Made by a program: the position numbers and the translations under genes | Part shown: positions 1-5,638 of the stretch, piece by piece | How positions within the stretch are numbered: the first letter of the stretch is position 1 | Layout of the letters: the number at the start of each line of letters is the position of its first letter | From: an uncultured Collinsella sp. | GTDB lineage: Bacteria; Actinomycetota; Coriobacteriia; Coriobacteriales; Coriobacteriaceae | NCBI GenBank assembly: GCA_900548075.1 | Contig: URJD01000044.1 | Location: 1-10,846, forward strand | DNA length: 10,846 nt | Reading direction: 5' to 3' | The notes under the pieces: model-generated | What the model was told of the DNA's origin: nothing | Database searches by the model: none | Seen by the model: only the letters and a program-made list of their open reading frames with translations

Positions 1-2
1 AG

Positions 3-257
3 ACAGGTGTTGGCCCCGATGACTTGCGCATAACCGAGCTTATGGCGCGGCTGTCTGACGAGGGCGTGGCCGAGGTGGTGCTCGCCACCAATCCCAATGT
101 GGAGGGCGAGACGACCGCGGCGTATTTGGCGCGCCTCATCAAGCCGCTCGGCATTAAGGTCACGCGCCTTGCAAGCGGCCTGCCCGTTGGCGGCGATCTT
201 GAGTTTGCCGACGAGGTGACGCTCGGCCGAGCCATTGAAAGCCGCCGCGCGCTGTAG
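3..257 (+). CDS. recR: Recombination mediator RecR, C-terminal part (5' end outside the window)
   Basis: RecR works with RecF and RecO to load RecA onto gapped single-stranded DNA during recombinational repair. Only the last 84 residues are present; the reading frame is open from base 3 and the start lies upstream. Visible family hallmarks are GVGPDDL near the left edge, ATNPNVEGE (end of the Toprim domain) and the C-terminal run GLPVGGDLEFADEVTL, followed by a basic tail ending in ESRRAL. The N-terminal helix-hairpin-helix and four-cysteine zinc site are not in the window. In many bacteria recR follows dnaX and the ybaB gene, which would lie to the left; that is family knowledge, not seen. 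A long hairpin follows the stop, so recR is probably the last gene of its transcript. Confidence 0.95.
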   Translation, partial: TGVGPDDLRITELMARLSDEGVAEVVLATNPNVEGETTAAYLARLIKPLGIKVTRLASGLPVGGDLEFADEVTLGRAIESRRAL

Positions 258-294
258 CGCAGCATCGAAGCAGCGCAATTATAGATGTACGAAC

Positions 295-331
295 AGAAAG
301 CCTTCGCGGTGTGAAACCGCGAAGGCTTTCT
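295..331 (+). terminator. Hairpin terminator after recR
   Basis: A perfect 16-bp stem (295-310 with 316-331) encloses a 5-nt loop, GTGAA. The T-run is short and interrupted (TTTCTT, inside and just after the right arm). The left arm contains AAA, so it might also act weakly on the other strand. It lies 37 nt after the recR stop. Confidence 0.75.
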
Positions 332-640
332 TGCATTCTGCGACCCGTTCACAGCGATTGCGGTTTGCCTTGGGAATCTACCGCTTCCGACGTCTCGTCG
401 TTTTGTGACGCCATTCGTCGATCGTATGGGTTGCTGGAATCGCGGTTTTAAAGGTAAAACGCCTATTTGATACTGCTTTTACCCCAATTATTCGCGATTG
501 GGGTAGGGGCCGGCGATATTTCGGGGCAATCTCGCCCCATTCAGCAACTGAGGCGTTGTAGAATGCACTCATACACGGAGCCTTTTAAAGCTTCGGTGAA
601 CTAAGAGCCCTGCTTATAGGAGGGGAAGCGGGCTCTAGGC
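332..640. other. Intergenic region with several hairpins, no convincing gene
   Basis: There is no + strand gene here. Local inverted repeats are GTTTTA/TAAAAC (445-450 with 455-460), TACCCCAAT/ATTGGGGTA (480-488 with 497-505), GGGGC/GCCCC (523-527 with 534-538) and GGAGC/GCTTC (one G-T pair, about 577-594). A 64-codon ATG frame runs on the minus strand at 572-378, but its codons include several that are rare in the neighbouring genes (ATA, AGG, AGA), its ribosome site is weak, and I do not recognise the protein. The hairpins give this stretch the look of structured RNA or a decayed element rather than a gene. Confidence 0.4.
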
Positions 641-671
641 AAAGGCCATTCCCTGCGAATGGCCTTTTTTT
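571..671 (+). ncRNA. Candidate small structured RNA ending at a strong terminator
   Basis: A possible -10 box TAGAAT (559-564) is followed by three successive stems and a T-run: about 577-594, then 604-636 (AGAGCCC/GGGCTCT with a GCTT/AAGC extension), then the terminator at 641-671. No open reading frame uses the AGGAGG at 619-624. A strong terminator this far from recR, which has its own hairpin, implies a transcript of its own. I could not match it to 6S, SRP, tmRNA or RNase P RNA. The promoter has no good -35, so the 5' end is a guess. Confidence 0.3.
641..671 (+). terminator. Strong Rho-independent terminator
   Basis: A perfect 11-bp stem, AAAGGCCATTC (641-651) with GAATGGCCTTT (657-667), has a 5-nt loop and a run of seven T (665-671). 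It stands alone between the recR hairpin and the arcA leader, about 400 nt upstream of arcA. Confidence 0.85.
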
Positions 672-1020
672 AAACGTTTTTATGCGCGCATGACATATTA
701 GTTTTCATATCATTCAGCAATTAATGCCCTTCATATACATCGTAATGCATATAATAACTCCTGCTATGCAAAACAGCCAATTCTGGGCGATATTCTGTAT
801 GCATATATGCAAACAATTTGCATATAACACGGTAAATCCTTGTCTATAAGCGATAGATTTGCAGGAATAGATAGGCGCTGCAATATAAATCTTCAAAAAA
901 GATATACAAAAAAGCGCGTTTTTATCCAAACCCTACGTGTAACAGGGTTTAAAAATGCATAAAAGAAGCCAAGAATGCAACTAAGTGTGTTACACCAGGT
1001 CAGGAGCTTAAAAAAAGTCC
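672..1020. promoter_or_regulatory. AT-rich upstream region of arcA with repeated TGCAT dyads
   Basis: This stretch is conspicuously AT-rich beside its GC-rich neighbours. It repeats TGCAT/ATGCA half-sites: ATGCATAT 745-752, TATGCAAA 765-772, the 12-bp palindrome TGCATATATGCA 800-811, the dyad ATGCAAA-CAA-TTTGCAT 807-823, ATGCATAA about 955-962 and ATGCAA near 975. Spacing and symmetry suggest an operator cluster. Arginine repressor/activator ArgR binds AT-rich dyads of about 18 bp and controls arc genes in other bacteria, so ArgR is the natural candidate, but that is inference. Other structure here is AAACCC/GGGTTT (928-933 with 945-950) and GTGTAACA (937-944) opposite TGTTACAC (988-995). The minus-strand frame at 929-714 starts with TTG and looks spurious. 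Confidence 0.4.
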
Positions 1021-1049
1021 TTGCGCTTTCCAATTTTGGGTGTCATTAT
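1021..1049 (+). promoter_or_regulatory. Putative arcA promoter
   Basis: A -35-like TTGCGC (1021-1026) lies 17 bp before CATTAT (1044-1049). CATTAT is preceded by TGT (1041-1043), giving an extended -10. The -35 match is weak, and transcription would start near 1056. Confidence 0.4.
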
Positions 1050-1054
1050 GCAGG

Positions 1055-1077
1055 TGTCGGCTTTGGGAAGACCGACA
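1055..1077 (+). other. Hairpin in the arcA 5' untranslated region
   Basis: TGTCGG (1055-1060) pairs with CCGACA (1072-1077), and CTT pairs with AAG inside, with one bulged A and a TGGG loop. It ends 13 nt before the arcA AGGAGG, so it could protect the 5' end of the message or tune initiation. Confidence 0.45.
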
Positions 1078-1101
1078 AGAGAGAGGAAAAAGGAGGCTCG
1101 T

Positions 1102-2349
1102 ATGAATGGTATTCATGTAACGAGCGAAATCGGTAAGCTGAAGAAGGTGTGCTTGCATCGCCCCGGCGACGAGTTGCTCAATCTTCCGCCCGATGAGCTT
1201 GAGCGTCTGCTCTTTGACGACGTTCCGTACCTGGAAGTCGCCCAGCAAGAGCATGACCGCTTTGCTGAGATTCTTCGCGAGCAGGGCGTCGAGGTTCTGT
1301 ACCTCGAGAAGCTCGTCGCAGAAGCTTTCGCAGCGAACCCCGGTGCTCGTGACGAGTTCCTCGACCAGTACTTGGCCGAGGCTGGCATTCATGGCCAGAA
1401 GATGCCCGCGATCGTTCGCGAGTATCTGAACACCTTCACGGACGACCTGGAATTCGTGAAGAAGACGATGGCTGGCGTTGCCAAGAGCGAAATCGACATG
1501 CCACTCGCATCGTCCGCCACCCTTGACGATCTGGTCAGCGATCACAGCGACAAGCAGAGCGACCTGATCATCGACCCCATGCCGAACCTGTACTTCACCC
1601 GCGACCCGTTCGCGTGCGTGGGCAACGGCGTGAACTTGAACCGCATGTACTCCGTCACCCGTAATCGTGAGACGCTCTACGGCAAGTACATCTTCAAGTA
1701 CCACCCCGATTACAAGGGCACCCCGTTGTGGTTCCGCCGCGACGCTCCGTTCCACACCGAGGGCGGCGACGTGCTCAACCTCACTCGCACCGCTCTGGCT
1801 GTTGGCATCTCCCAGCGTACCCAGGCTGCGGCTATCGACCTCATGGCCCAGAACATCTTCTGGAAGACCGAGGGCTGCGAGATTGAGAAGATTTTCGCGT
1901 TCGACATTCCGGCGTCCCGTGCATTCATGCACCTCGACACGGTCTTCACGCAGATCGACGTCGACAAGTTCACCATTCACCCGGCCATCATGGGCACCCT
2001 GCGTGTCTACGAGATGACCAAGGGCGCAGCCGAGGGCGAAGTCGACATCAAGGAGCATACTGACTCCCTTGAGAAGATTCTCGAGTACGCCACCGGCGTC
2101 GACGGCATCAAGCTCATCCCCTGCGGCGGCGGCGATCCCATTGCAGCAGCCCGCGAGCAGTGGAACGATGGTTCGAACACCCTGTGCGTCGAGCCTGGCA
2201 CCATTTGCGTGTATCAGCGCAACAACGTCACCAACGAGGTGCTCTACAAGGAAGGCCTCAACCTGCTGGTTGTTCCTTCGGCAGAGCTGTCCCGTGGTCG
2301 TGGCGGCCCGCGTTGCATGAGCATGCCGTTCCAGCGCGAAGATCTCTAG
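1102..2349 (+). CDS. arcA: Arginine deiminase
   Basis: This cytoplasmic enzyme hydrolyses L-arginine to L-citrulline and ammonia, the first step of the arginine deiminase pathway. The product is 415 residues, the usual family length. Motifs of the guanidino-group-modifying fold are FTRDPF (165-170), EGGD (220-223), HLD (277-279) and a C-terminal GRGGPRC with the nucleophilic cysteine at 405. Cys405, His277, Glu220, Asp168 and Asp279 correspond to known catalytic or binding residues. I chose the ATG at 1102 because AGGAGG sits at 1091-1096 and the protein begins with the typical IHVTSEIGKLKKVCLHRPG. The frame stays open upstream to a TTG at 1021, but that extension is not family-like. arcB follows after 133 nt, supporting a catabolic role. 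Codon use is strongly biased, which suggests high expression. Confidence 0.97.
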   Translation: MNGIHVTSEIGKLKKVCLHRPGDELLNLPPDELERLLFDDVPYLEVAQQEHDRFAEILREQGVEVLYLEKLVAEAFAANPGARDEFLDQYLAEAGIHGQKMPAIVREYLNTFTDDLEFVKKTMAGVAKSEIDMPLASSATLDDLVSDHSDKQSDLIIDPMPNLYFTRDPFACVGNGVNLNRMYSVTRNRETLYGKYIFKYHPDYKGTPLWFRRDAPFHTEGGDVLNLTRTALAVGISQRTQAAAIDLMAQNIFWKTEGCEIEKIFAFDIPASRAFMHLDTVFTQIDVDKFTIHPAIMGTLRVYEMTKGAAEGEVDIKEHTDSLEKILEYATGVDGIKLIPCGGGDPIAAAREQWNDGSNTLCVEPGTICVYQRNNVTNEVLYKEGLNLLVVPSAELSRGRGGPRCMSMPFQREDL

Positions 2350-2375
2350 TTTCTAGCGCGCATCAAACTCTGTCA

Positions 2376-2429
2376 TTAAGCGGCTTAGCTGCTTAAGAGC
2401 GGGCCCTGCGATACGAGTGTCGCAGGGCC
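2376..2429 (+). other. Two hairpins between arcA and arcB
   Basis: The first is TTAAGCGGC/GCTGCTTAA (2376-2384 with 2388-2396, one G-T pair, 3-nt loop). The second is a perfect 10-bp stem, GGCCCTGCGA/TCGCAGGGCC (2402-2411 with 2420-2429, 8-nt loop). Neither has a T-run, so I read them as RNA processing, stabilising or partial-attenuation structures rather than full terminators. Confidence 0.5.
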
Positions 2430-2482
2430 TGCATGAGGCTCAAGGAAGGGATTTCTCCCTTCAACCCAAGAAAGGAATCAAA

Positions 2483-3478
2483 ATGGGTGTTAATCTTTCT
2501 GGTCGTCCGTTCCTCCGTCTGCTCGACTTCTCCACCGAGGAGATTGAATACCTGCTGAAGCTCTCCAAGAACTTCAAAGATATGAAGCGCGCGGGCGTTC
2601 CGCATCGTTACCTCGAGGGCAAGAACATCGTTCTGCTCTTCCAGAAGACCTCCACTCGTACCCGCTGCGCCTTCGAGGTCGGCGGCATGGATCTTGGCAT
2701 GGGCGTCACTTACCTCGATCCCGGTTCGTCCCAGATGGGCAAGAAGGAGTCCATCGAGGACACCGCCCGCGTTCTCGGCCGCATGTATGACGGCATCGAG
2801 TTCCGTGGCTTTGCCCAGGACGATGTCGAGGAGCTCGCTGCTAAGTCCGGCGTGCCCGTGTGGAACGGCCTGACCACTGAGTGGCATCCCACCCAGATGC
2901 TCGCCGACATCCTGACCGTCCAGGAGAACTTCAATTACGACATCAAGGGCAAGACCCTCGTCTTCATGGGCGACTGCAAGAACAACGTTGCTCGCTCCCT
3001 CATGGTCGTCTGCTCCAAGCTCGGCATGAACTTCGTGGCCTGCGGCCCCGAGGAGTGCATGCCCGCTGACGACGTCATCGAGGCCTGCAAGCCCATCGCC
3101 GAGGCCAACGGCTGCACCATCAAGCTGACCACCGACGTCAAGGACGGCGTCACCGGTGCCGACGTTATCTACACCGACGTGTGGGTCTCCATGGGCGAGC
3201 CCGACGAGGTCTGGGCCGAGCGCATCGCTCAGCTCACCCCGTATCGTGTCACCTCCGAGGTCATGGCTATGGCCAACCCGGGTGCCATCTTCCTGCACTG
3301 CCTGCCCAGCTTCCACGACACCAACACCACCATTGGCGCCGAGAAGTGCGAGCAGTTCGGCATCACCGAGCAGGAGGTCACCGACGAGGTCTTCGAGAGC
3401 CCCGCTTCCAAGGTCTTCGACGAGGCCGAGAACCGCATGCACACCATCAAGGCTGTCATGTACGCCACGCTCAAGTAA
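2483..3478 (+). CDS. arcB: Ornithine carbamoyltransferase, catabolic type
   Basis: In this setting the enzyme most likely runs phosphorolysis of citrulline to ornithine and carbamoyl phosphate, the second step of the arginine deiminase pathway. The product is 331 residues, typical for the family. Visible motifs are STRTR (57-61, carbamoyl-phosphate binding), HPTQ (135-138), FMGDCKNNVARS (161-172), DVWVSMGE (232-239, ornithine side) and HCLPSFHD (272-279). The start at 2483 is preceded by AAAGGA (2471-2476) and gives the usual MGVNLSGRPFLRLLDF. An upstream in-frame GTG at 2417 lies inside a hairpin and is rejected. Sequence alone does not fully separate catabolic from anabolic enzymes; the call rests on arcA directly upstream and the carrier gene downstream. 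A strong terminator follows. Confidence 0.95.
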   Translation: MGVNLSGRPFLRLLDFSTEEIEYLLKLSKNFKDMKRAGVPHRYLEGKNIVLLFQKTSTRTRCAFEVGGMDLGMGVTYLDPGSSQMGKKESIEDTARVLGRMYDGIEFRGFAQDDVEELAAKSGVPVWNGLTTEWHPTQMLADILTVQENFNYDIKGKTLVFMGDCKNNVARSLMVVCSKLGMNFVACGPEECMPADDVIEACKPIAEANGCTIKLTTDVKDGVTGADVIYTDVWVSMGEPDEVWAERIAQLTPYRVTSEVMAMANPGAIFLHCLPSFHDTNTTIGAEKCEQFGITEQEVTDEVFESPASKVFDEAENRMHTIKAVMYATLK

Positions 3479-3493
3479 GAGCATCTAGCATCT

Positions 3494-3530
3494 CGCTCGG
3501 GGTGTATTGCTGCACACCCCGAGCGGTTTT
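3494..3530 (+). terminator. Terminator after arcB
   Basis: A perfect 12-bp stem, CGCTCGGGGTGT (3494-3505) with ACACCCCGAGCG (3514-3525), has an 8-nt loop and is followed by GTTTTAT. The short T-run may allow read-through into the carrier gene. Confidence 0.85.
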
Positions 3531-3541
3531 ATCTGGTAATA

Positions 3542-3592
3542 ATCTCGCATCAAGCGGCAGGCACGGCACGGAAGAGCCGCTTCTGGCGAGAT
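3542..3592 (+). other. Nested hairpin in the leader of the carrier gene
   Basis: The outer stem is ATCTCGC/GCGAGAT (3542-3548 with 3586-3592). The inner stem is AAGCGGC/GCCGCTT (3552-3558 with 3576-3582). They are separated by a symmetrical 3x3 internal loop, and a 17-nt apical loop contains GGCACGGCACGG. There is no T-run. It ends 18 nt before the GGGGGG ribosome site, so it could affect message stability or translation. Confidence 0.5.
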
Positions 3593-3625
3593 CAGTAAAT
3601 GATTTATGAAGGGGGGATGAGAACT

Positions 3626-5104
3626 ATGACTGAGACCGCTAAGAAAAAGCGCGGTATGCCTTCATCGTTCACCATTCTTCTTGCTCTGCTGGCAATTGTC
3701 GCAGTGATTACCGTTATCGTCTCCGGCACGTCCGGCGGCGCGGTTACTGCCGCCCGTCTGAGCGATTTCTGCACCGCCCCGATCCTGGGCTTCGCTGACG
3801 CTCTGCCCGTCTGCCTCTTCGTTATGATCCTGGGCGGCTTCCTCGGCATGATGACCGAGACCGGCGCCCTGGACAACGGCATCGCCGTTCTGGTGCAGAA
3901 GCTTAAGGGCAACGAGATTATGCTCATTCCCGTGCTGATGCTCATCTTCTCCCTCGGTGGTACCACCTATGGTATGTGCGAGGAGACCGTTCCCTTCTAC
4001 GCCCTGCTCGCTGCTACCATGATGGCCGCTGGCTTCGACCCTATGGTCGGCGCCGCTACCGTCCTGCTCGGCGCTGGCTGCGGCTGCCTCGGCTCCACTG
4101 TTAACCCGTTCGCCGTCGGCGCTGCCGTCGACGCTCTGACCGGCGTTGACATTGCCGTGAATCAGTCCATCATCATCGGCCTCGGTGCCGTCCTGTGGAT
4201 TGTCACTACTGCCATGTCCATCGTCTTCGTGATGAACTATGCCAAGAAGGTCAAGGCTGATAAGGGTTCCACCATCCTGTCGATGCAGGAGCTCAAGGAC
4301 GCCGAAGAGGCTCACGGCAAGGCTGCTTCCGAGGTTCACAAGGAGGTCAAGCTCACCGGTCGTCAGAAGGGTGTTCTGATCGCCTTCGCCTTCACCTTCG
4401 TCGTCATGATCGTCGGCTTCATTCCGCTGGCCGACCTCAACGAGGGCGTCGCCAACTTCTTCGATGCTGGCGCTGTCTACGACGCCGACGGTAACGCCGT
4501 CGTCCAGGGCTGGTCTGCCCTGATCACCGGCCTGCCCATTGGCCAGTGGTACTTCGACGAGGCTTCCACCTGGTTCTTCCTCATGGCTGTCCTGATCGGT
4601 ATCATCGGTGGCCTGTCCGAGAAGCAGATCGTCAACACCTTCATCACCGGTGCTGCCGACATGATGTCCGTTGTTCTCGTCATCGCCCTCGCCCGTGGTA
4701 TCTCCGTCCTCATGGCTAACACCGGCCTCGACGTCTACGTCCTCGACGCCGCCGCCAATGCCCTGGCTGGCCTGTCCGGCGTGATCTTCGCTCCCATGAG
4801 CTTCCTGGTCTACTTCGGCCTGTCCTTCCTGATCCCCTCGACCTCCGGTATGGCCACCGTCTCCATGCCCATCATGGGACCGCTGGCTGTTAAGCTCGGC
4901 TTCTCGCCCGAGGTCATGGTCATGATCTTCTCCGCCGCCATCGGTGTCGTGAACCTGTTCACCCCGACCTCCGGCGCCATCATGGGCGGTCTCGCCCTGG
5001 CCAAGATCGAGTGGACGACCTGGCTCAAGTTTGCCCTTAAGCTCATCGTCGCGCTCTCCGTCGTCTGCGCCGTCATCCTGACCGTCGCCTGCGTGCTGCT
5101 CTAA
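3626..5104 (+). CDS. YfcC/DcuC-family membrane carrier, probable arginine/ornithine antiporter
   Basis: This is a 492-residue polytopic membrane protein of the YfcC family within the DcuC superfamily. Hydrophobic segments are clear at about 13-34, 60-76, 98-112, 123-160, 181-204, 248-267, 314-330, 346-363, 376-400, 428-446 and 468-492. Re-entrant-type motifs are GGTTYGMCEETVPF (111-124), LIPSTSGMATVSMP (402-415) and NLFTPTSGAIMGGLALAKI (443-461). A hydrophilic loop at about 205-248 is rich in Lys and Glu. Members are annotated as basic amino acid antiporters and often accompany arc genes, so exchange of arginine for ornithine is the likely job; substrate is inferred from context. Other DcuC-like proteins carry dicarboxylates. 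The ATG at 3626 follows AAGGGGGG with a 9-nt gap; ATG codons at 3599 and 3617 are worse placed. Confidence 0.85.
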   Translation: MTETAKKKRGMPSSFTILLALLAIVAVITVIVSGTSGGAVTAARLSDFCTAPILGFADALPVCLFVMILGGFLGMMTETGALDNGIAVLVQKLKGNEIMLIPVLMLIFSLGGTTYGMCEETVPFYALLAATMMAAGFDPMVGAATVLLGAGCGCLGSTVNPFAVGAAVDALTGVDIAVNQSIIIGLGAVLWIVTTAMSIVFVMNYAKKVKADKGSTILSMQELKDAEEAHGKAASEVHKEVKLTGRQKGVLIAFAFTFVVMIVGFIPLADLNEGVANFFDAGAVYDADGNAVVQGWSALITGLPIGQWYFDEASTWFFLMAVLIGIIGGLSEKQIVNTFITGAADMMSVVLVIALARGISVLMANTGLDVYVLDAAANALAGLSGVIFAPMSFLVYFGLSFLIPSTSGMATVSMPIMGPLAVKLGFSPEVMVMIFSAAIGVVNLFTPTSGAIMGGLALAKIEWTTWLKFALKLIVALSVVCAVILTVACVLL

Positions 5105-5126
5105 GTACCCCACGGGTACCCCACGG
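5105..5126 (+). repeat. Tandem duplication of an 11-bp unit
   Basis: GTACCCCACGG occurs twice without a gap (5105-5115 and 5116-5126), directly after the carrier stop codon. Each copy contains ACCCCAC, which can pair with GTGGGGT at 5173-5179. Confidence 0.9.
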
Positions 5127-5133
5127 AAACCTT

Positions 5134-5190
5134 GACGATCCTGTAAAGGATCACCTGGTCATCGTCTGTCCGGTGGGGTCAACCCACCGG
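5134..5190 (+). other. Structured 3' untranslated RNA with alternative pairings
   Basis: GACGAT (5134-5139) can pair with ATCGTC (5161-5166), and GATCC (5137-5141) with GGATC (5148-5152); the two share bases and exclude each other. CCGGTGGG (5170-5177) pairs with CCCACCGG (5183-5190) around a 5-nt loop, but the same GTGGGG could instead pair with the upstream ACCCCAC repeats. A terminator follows at 5207. Confidence 0.45.
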
Positions 5191-5206
5191 TAGACTCCTA
5201 CCTTTA

Positions 5207-5245
5207 GCCCCCTCCCGTTCCGTGCGCGGGAGGGGGCGCTTTTTT
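5207..5245 (+). terminator. Strong terminator after the carrier gene
   Basis: A perfect 11-bp stem, GCCCCCTCCCG (5207-5217) with CGGGAGGGGGC (5227-5237), has a 9-nt loop and is followed by GC and six T (5240-5245). Confidence 0.92.
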
Positions 5246-5273
5246 GTTCCGCGGTTTTACCAAACCGCGGAAC
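5246..5273. repeat. Perfect 12-bp inverted repeat
   Basis: GTTCCGCGGTTT (5246-5257) and AAACCGCGGAAC (5262-5273) flank a TACC loop. It begins at the last T of the preceding terminator. No T-run follows on either strand, so it is not itself a standard terminator. Confidence 0.8.
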
Positions 5274-5286
5274 CGGTCGACGCTGC

Positions 5287-5384
5287 GCGCCCGCCAGAGC
5301 GGCAATCTGACGTTCAATCGTCGGGCATGGCCAAAAGGCCTATGCCCTCCTCTTTCACGTCACCTTGCTCGCTCTGGCGGGCGC
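5287..5384. repeat. 98-bp nested palindromic element
   Basis: The ends form a perfect 15-bp inverted repeat, GCGCCCGCCAGAGCG (5287-5301) and CGCTCTGGCGGGCGC (5370-5384). Inside is a second stem, TGACGT/ACGTCA (5308-5313 with 5357-5362). The centre is GGGCATGGCC-AAAA-GGCC(T)ATGCCC (about 5323-5347). The whole can fold into one long rod. There is no convincing gene inside; the overlapping + frames at 5222-5477 would read straight through the repeats. It may be a small non-autonomous mobile element, a REP-like repeat or a structured RNA. Confidence 0.65.
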
Positions 5385-5460
5385 TCGCTGACTTATGCTC
5401 CACCTGCGATGTTTCCATTATTGATGCAAAGGGGTCAGGTTAGCTTGTACCAAAAAGGGG

Positions 5461-5529
5461 AAGTTGCGGTGGAATAGCTCCTGTTTGTGTGTCCTGAGGG
5501 ACTAAGCGGGAACTATTCCACCGCAACTT
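5461..5529. repeat. 69-bp element with perfect 17-bp terminal inverted repeats
   Basis: AAGTTGCGGTGGAATAG (5461-5477) and its exact complement (5513-5529) enclose 35 nt that contain a small hairpin, GTCC-TGAG-GGAC (5491-5502). No T-run follows the right arm, so it is not a classic terminator. It ends 63 nt before the -10 box of the next gene. Confidence 0.75.
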
Positions 5530-5591
5530 ATCGAGCGCGTGTTTGGTTGGTGCCTGTTGATGGCCTGGGCATCGGGGAGGGTCTGCTCCGT

Positions 5592-5597
5592 TATAAT
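5592..5597 (+). promoter_or_regulatory. -10 box TATAAT upstream of the DUF1846 gene
   Basis: A perfect TATAAT lies 42 nt before the start codon. No good -35 exists at 16-18 bp (the nearest TTGATG, 5557-5562, is 29 bp away), so an activator or an upstream element may be needed. Confidence 0.55.
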
Positions 5598-5638
5598 CGC
5601 GTAGGAACTTAATTTACGAAACGGGACGGGAGCCATAT

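Noticed and set aside
378..572. Minus-strand 64-codon ATG frame
   Set aside because: Unrecognised product, rare codons, weak ribosome site and overlap with several hairpins; kept only as a remark on the intergenic region.
740..762. TAATGCATATAATAA as a possible dif site for XerD
   Set aside because: Only the centre resembles dif; the outer arm sequences do not match and the site lies in the arcA upstream region.
714..929. Minus-strand 71-codon frame with Cys/Ile-rich product in the AT-rich region
   Set aside because: TTG start, no good ribosome site, composition explained by AT-rich DNA, overlaps the TGCAT dyads.
988..1004. ACCAGGTCAGG, as in the SRP RNA core
   Set aside because: The rest of the conserved SRP domain (GGAAGGAAGCAGCC) is absent.
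1021..1101. N-terminal extension of arcA from a TTG codon
   Set aside because: The added 27 residues are not family-like and overlap the promoter; the ATG at 1102 has AGGAGG.
2417..2482. N-terminal extension of arcB from a GTG codon
   Set aside because: It starts inside a 10-bp hairpin and adds residues unlike the family; the ATG at 2483 has AAAGGA.
1000..3484. Minus-strand frames of over 350 codons opposite arcA and arcB
   Set aside because: Antisense shadows of two fully recognisable enzymes; low-complexity products.
3662..5113. Minus-strand open frame of 483 codons opposite the carrier gene
   Set aside because: Its product is a repetitive Asp/Gly/His/Glu-rich string typical of antisense reading of GC-rich membrane-protein codons.
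5222..5477. Two + frames of 73-77 codons after the carrier terminator
   Set aside because: They read through the terminator and palindromic repeats; no ribosome site or recognisable domain.
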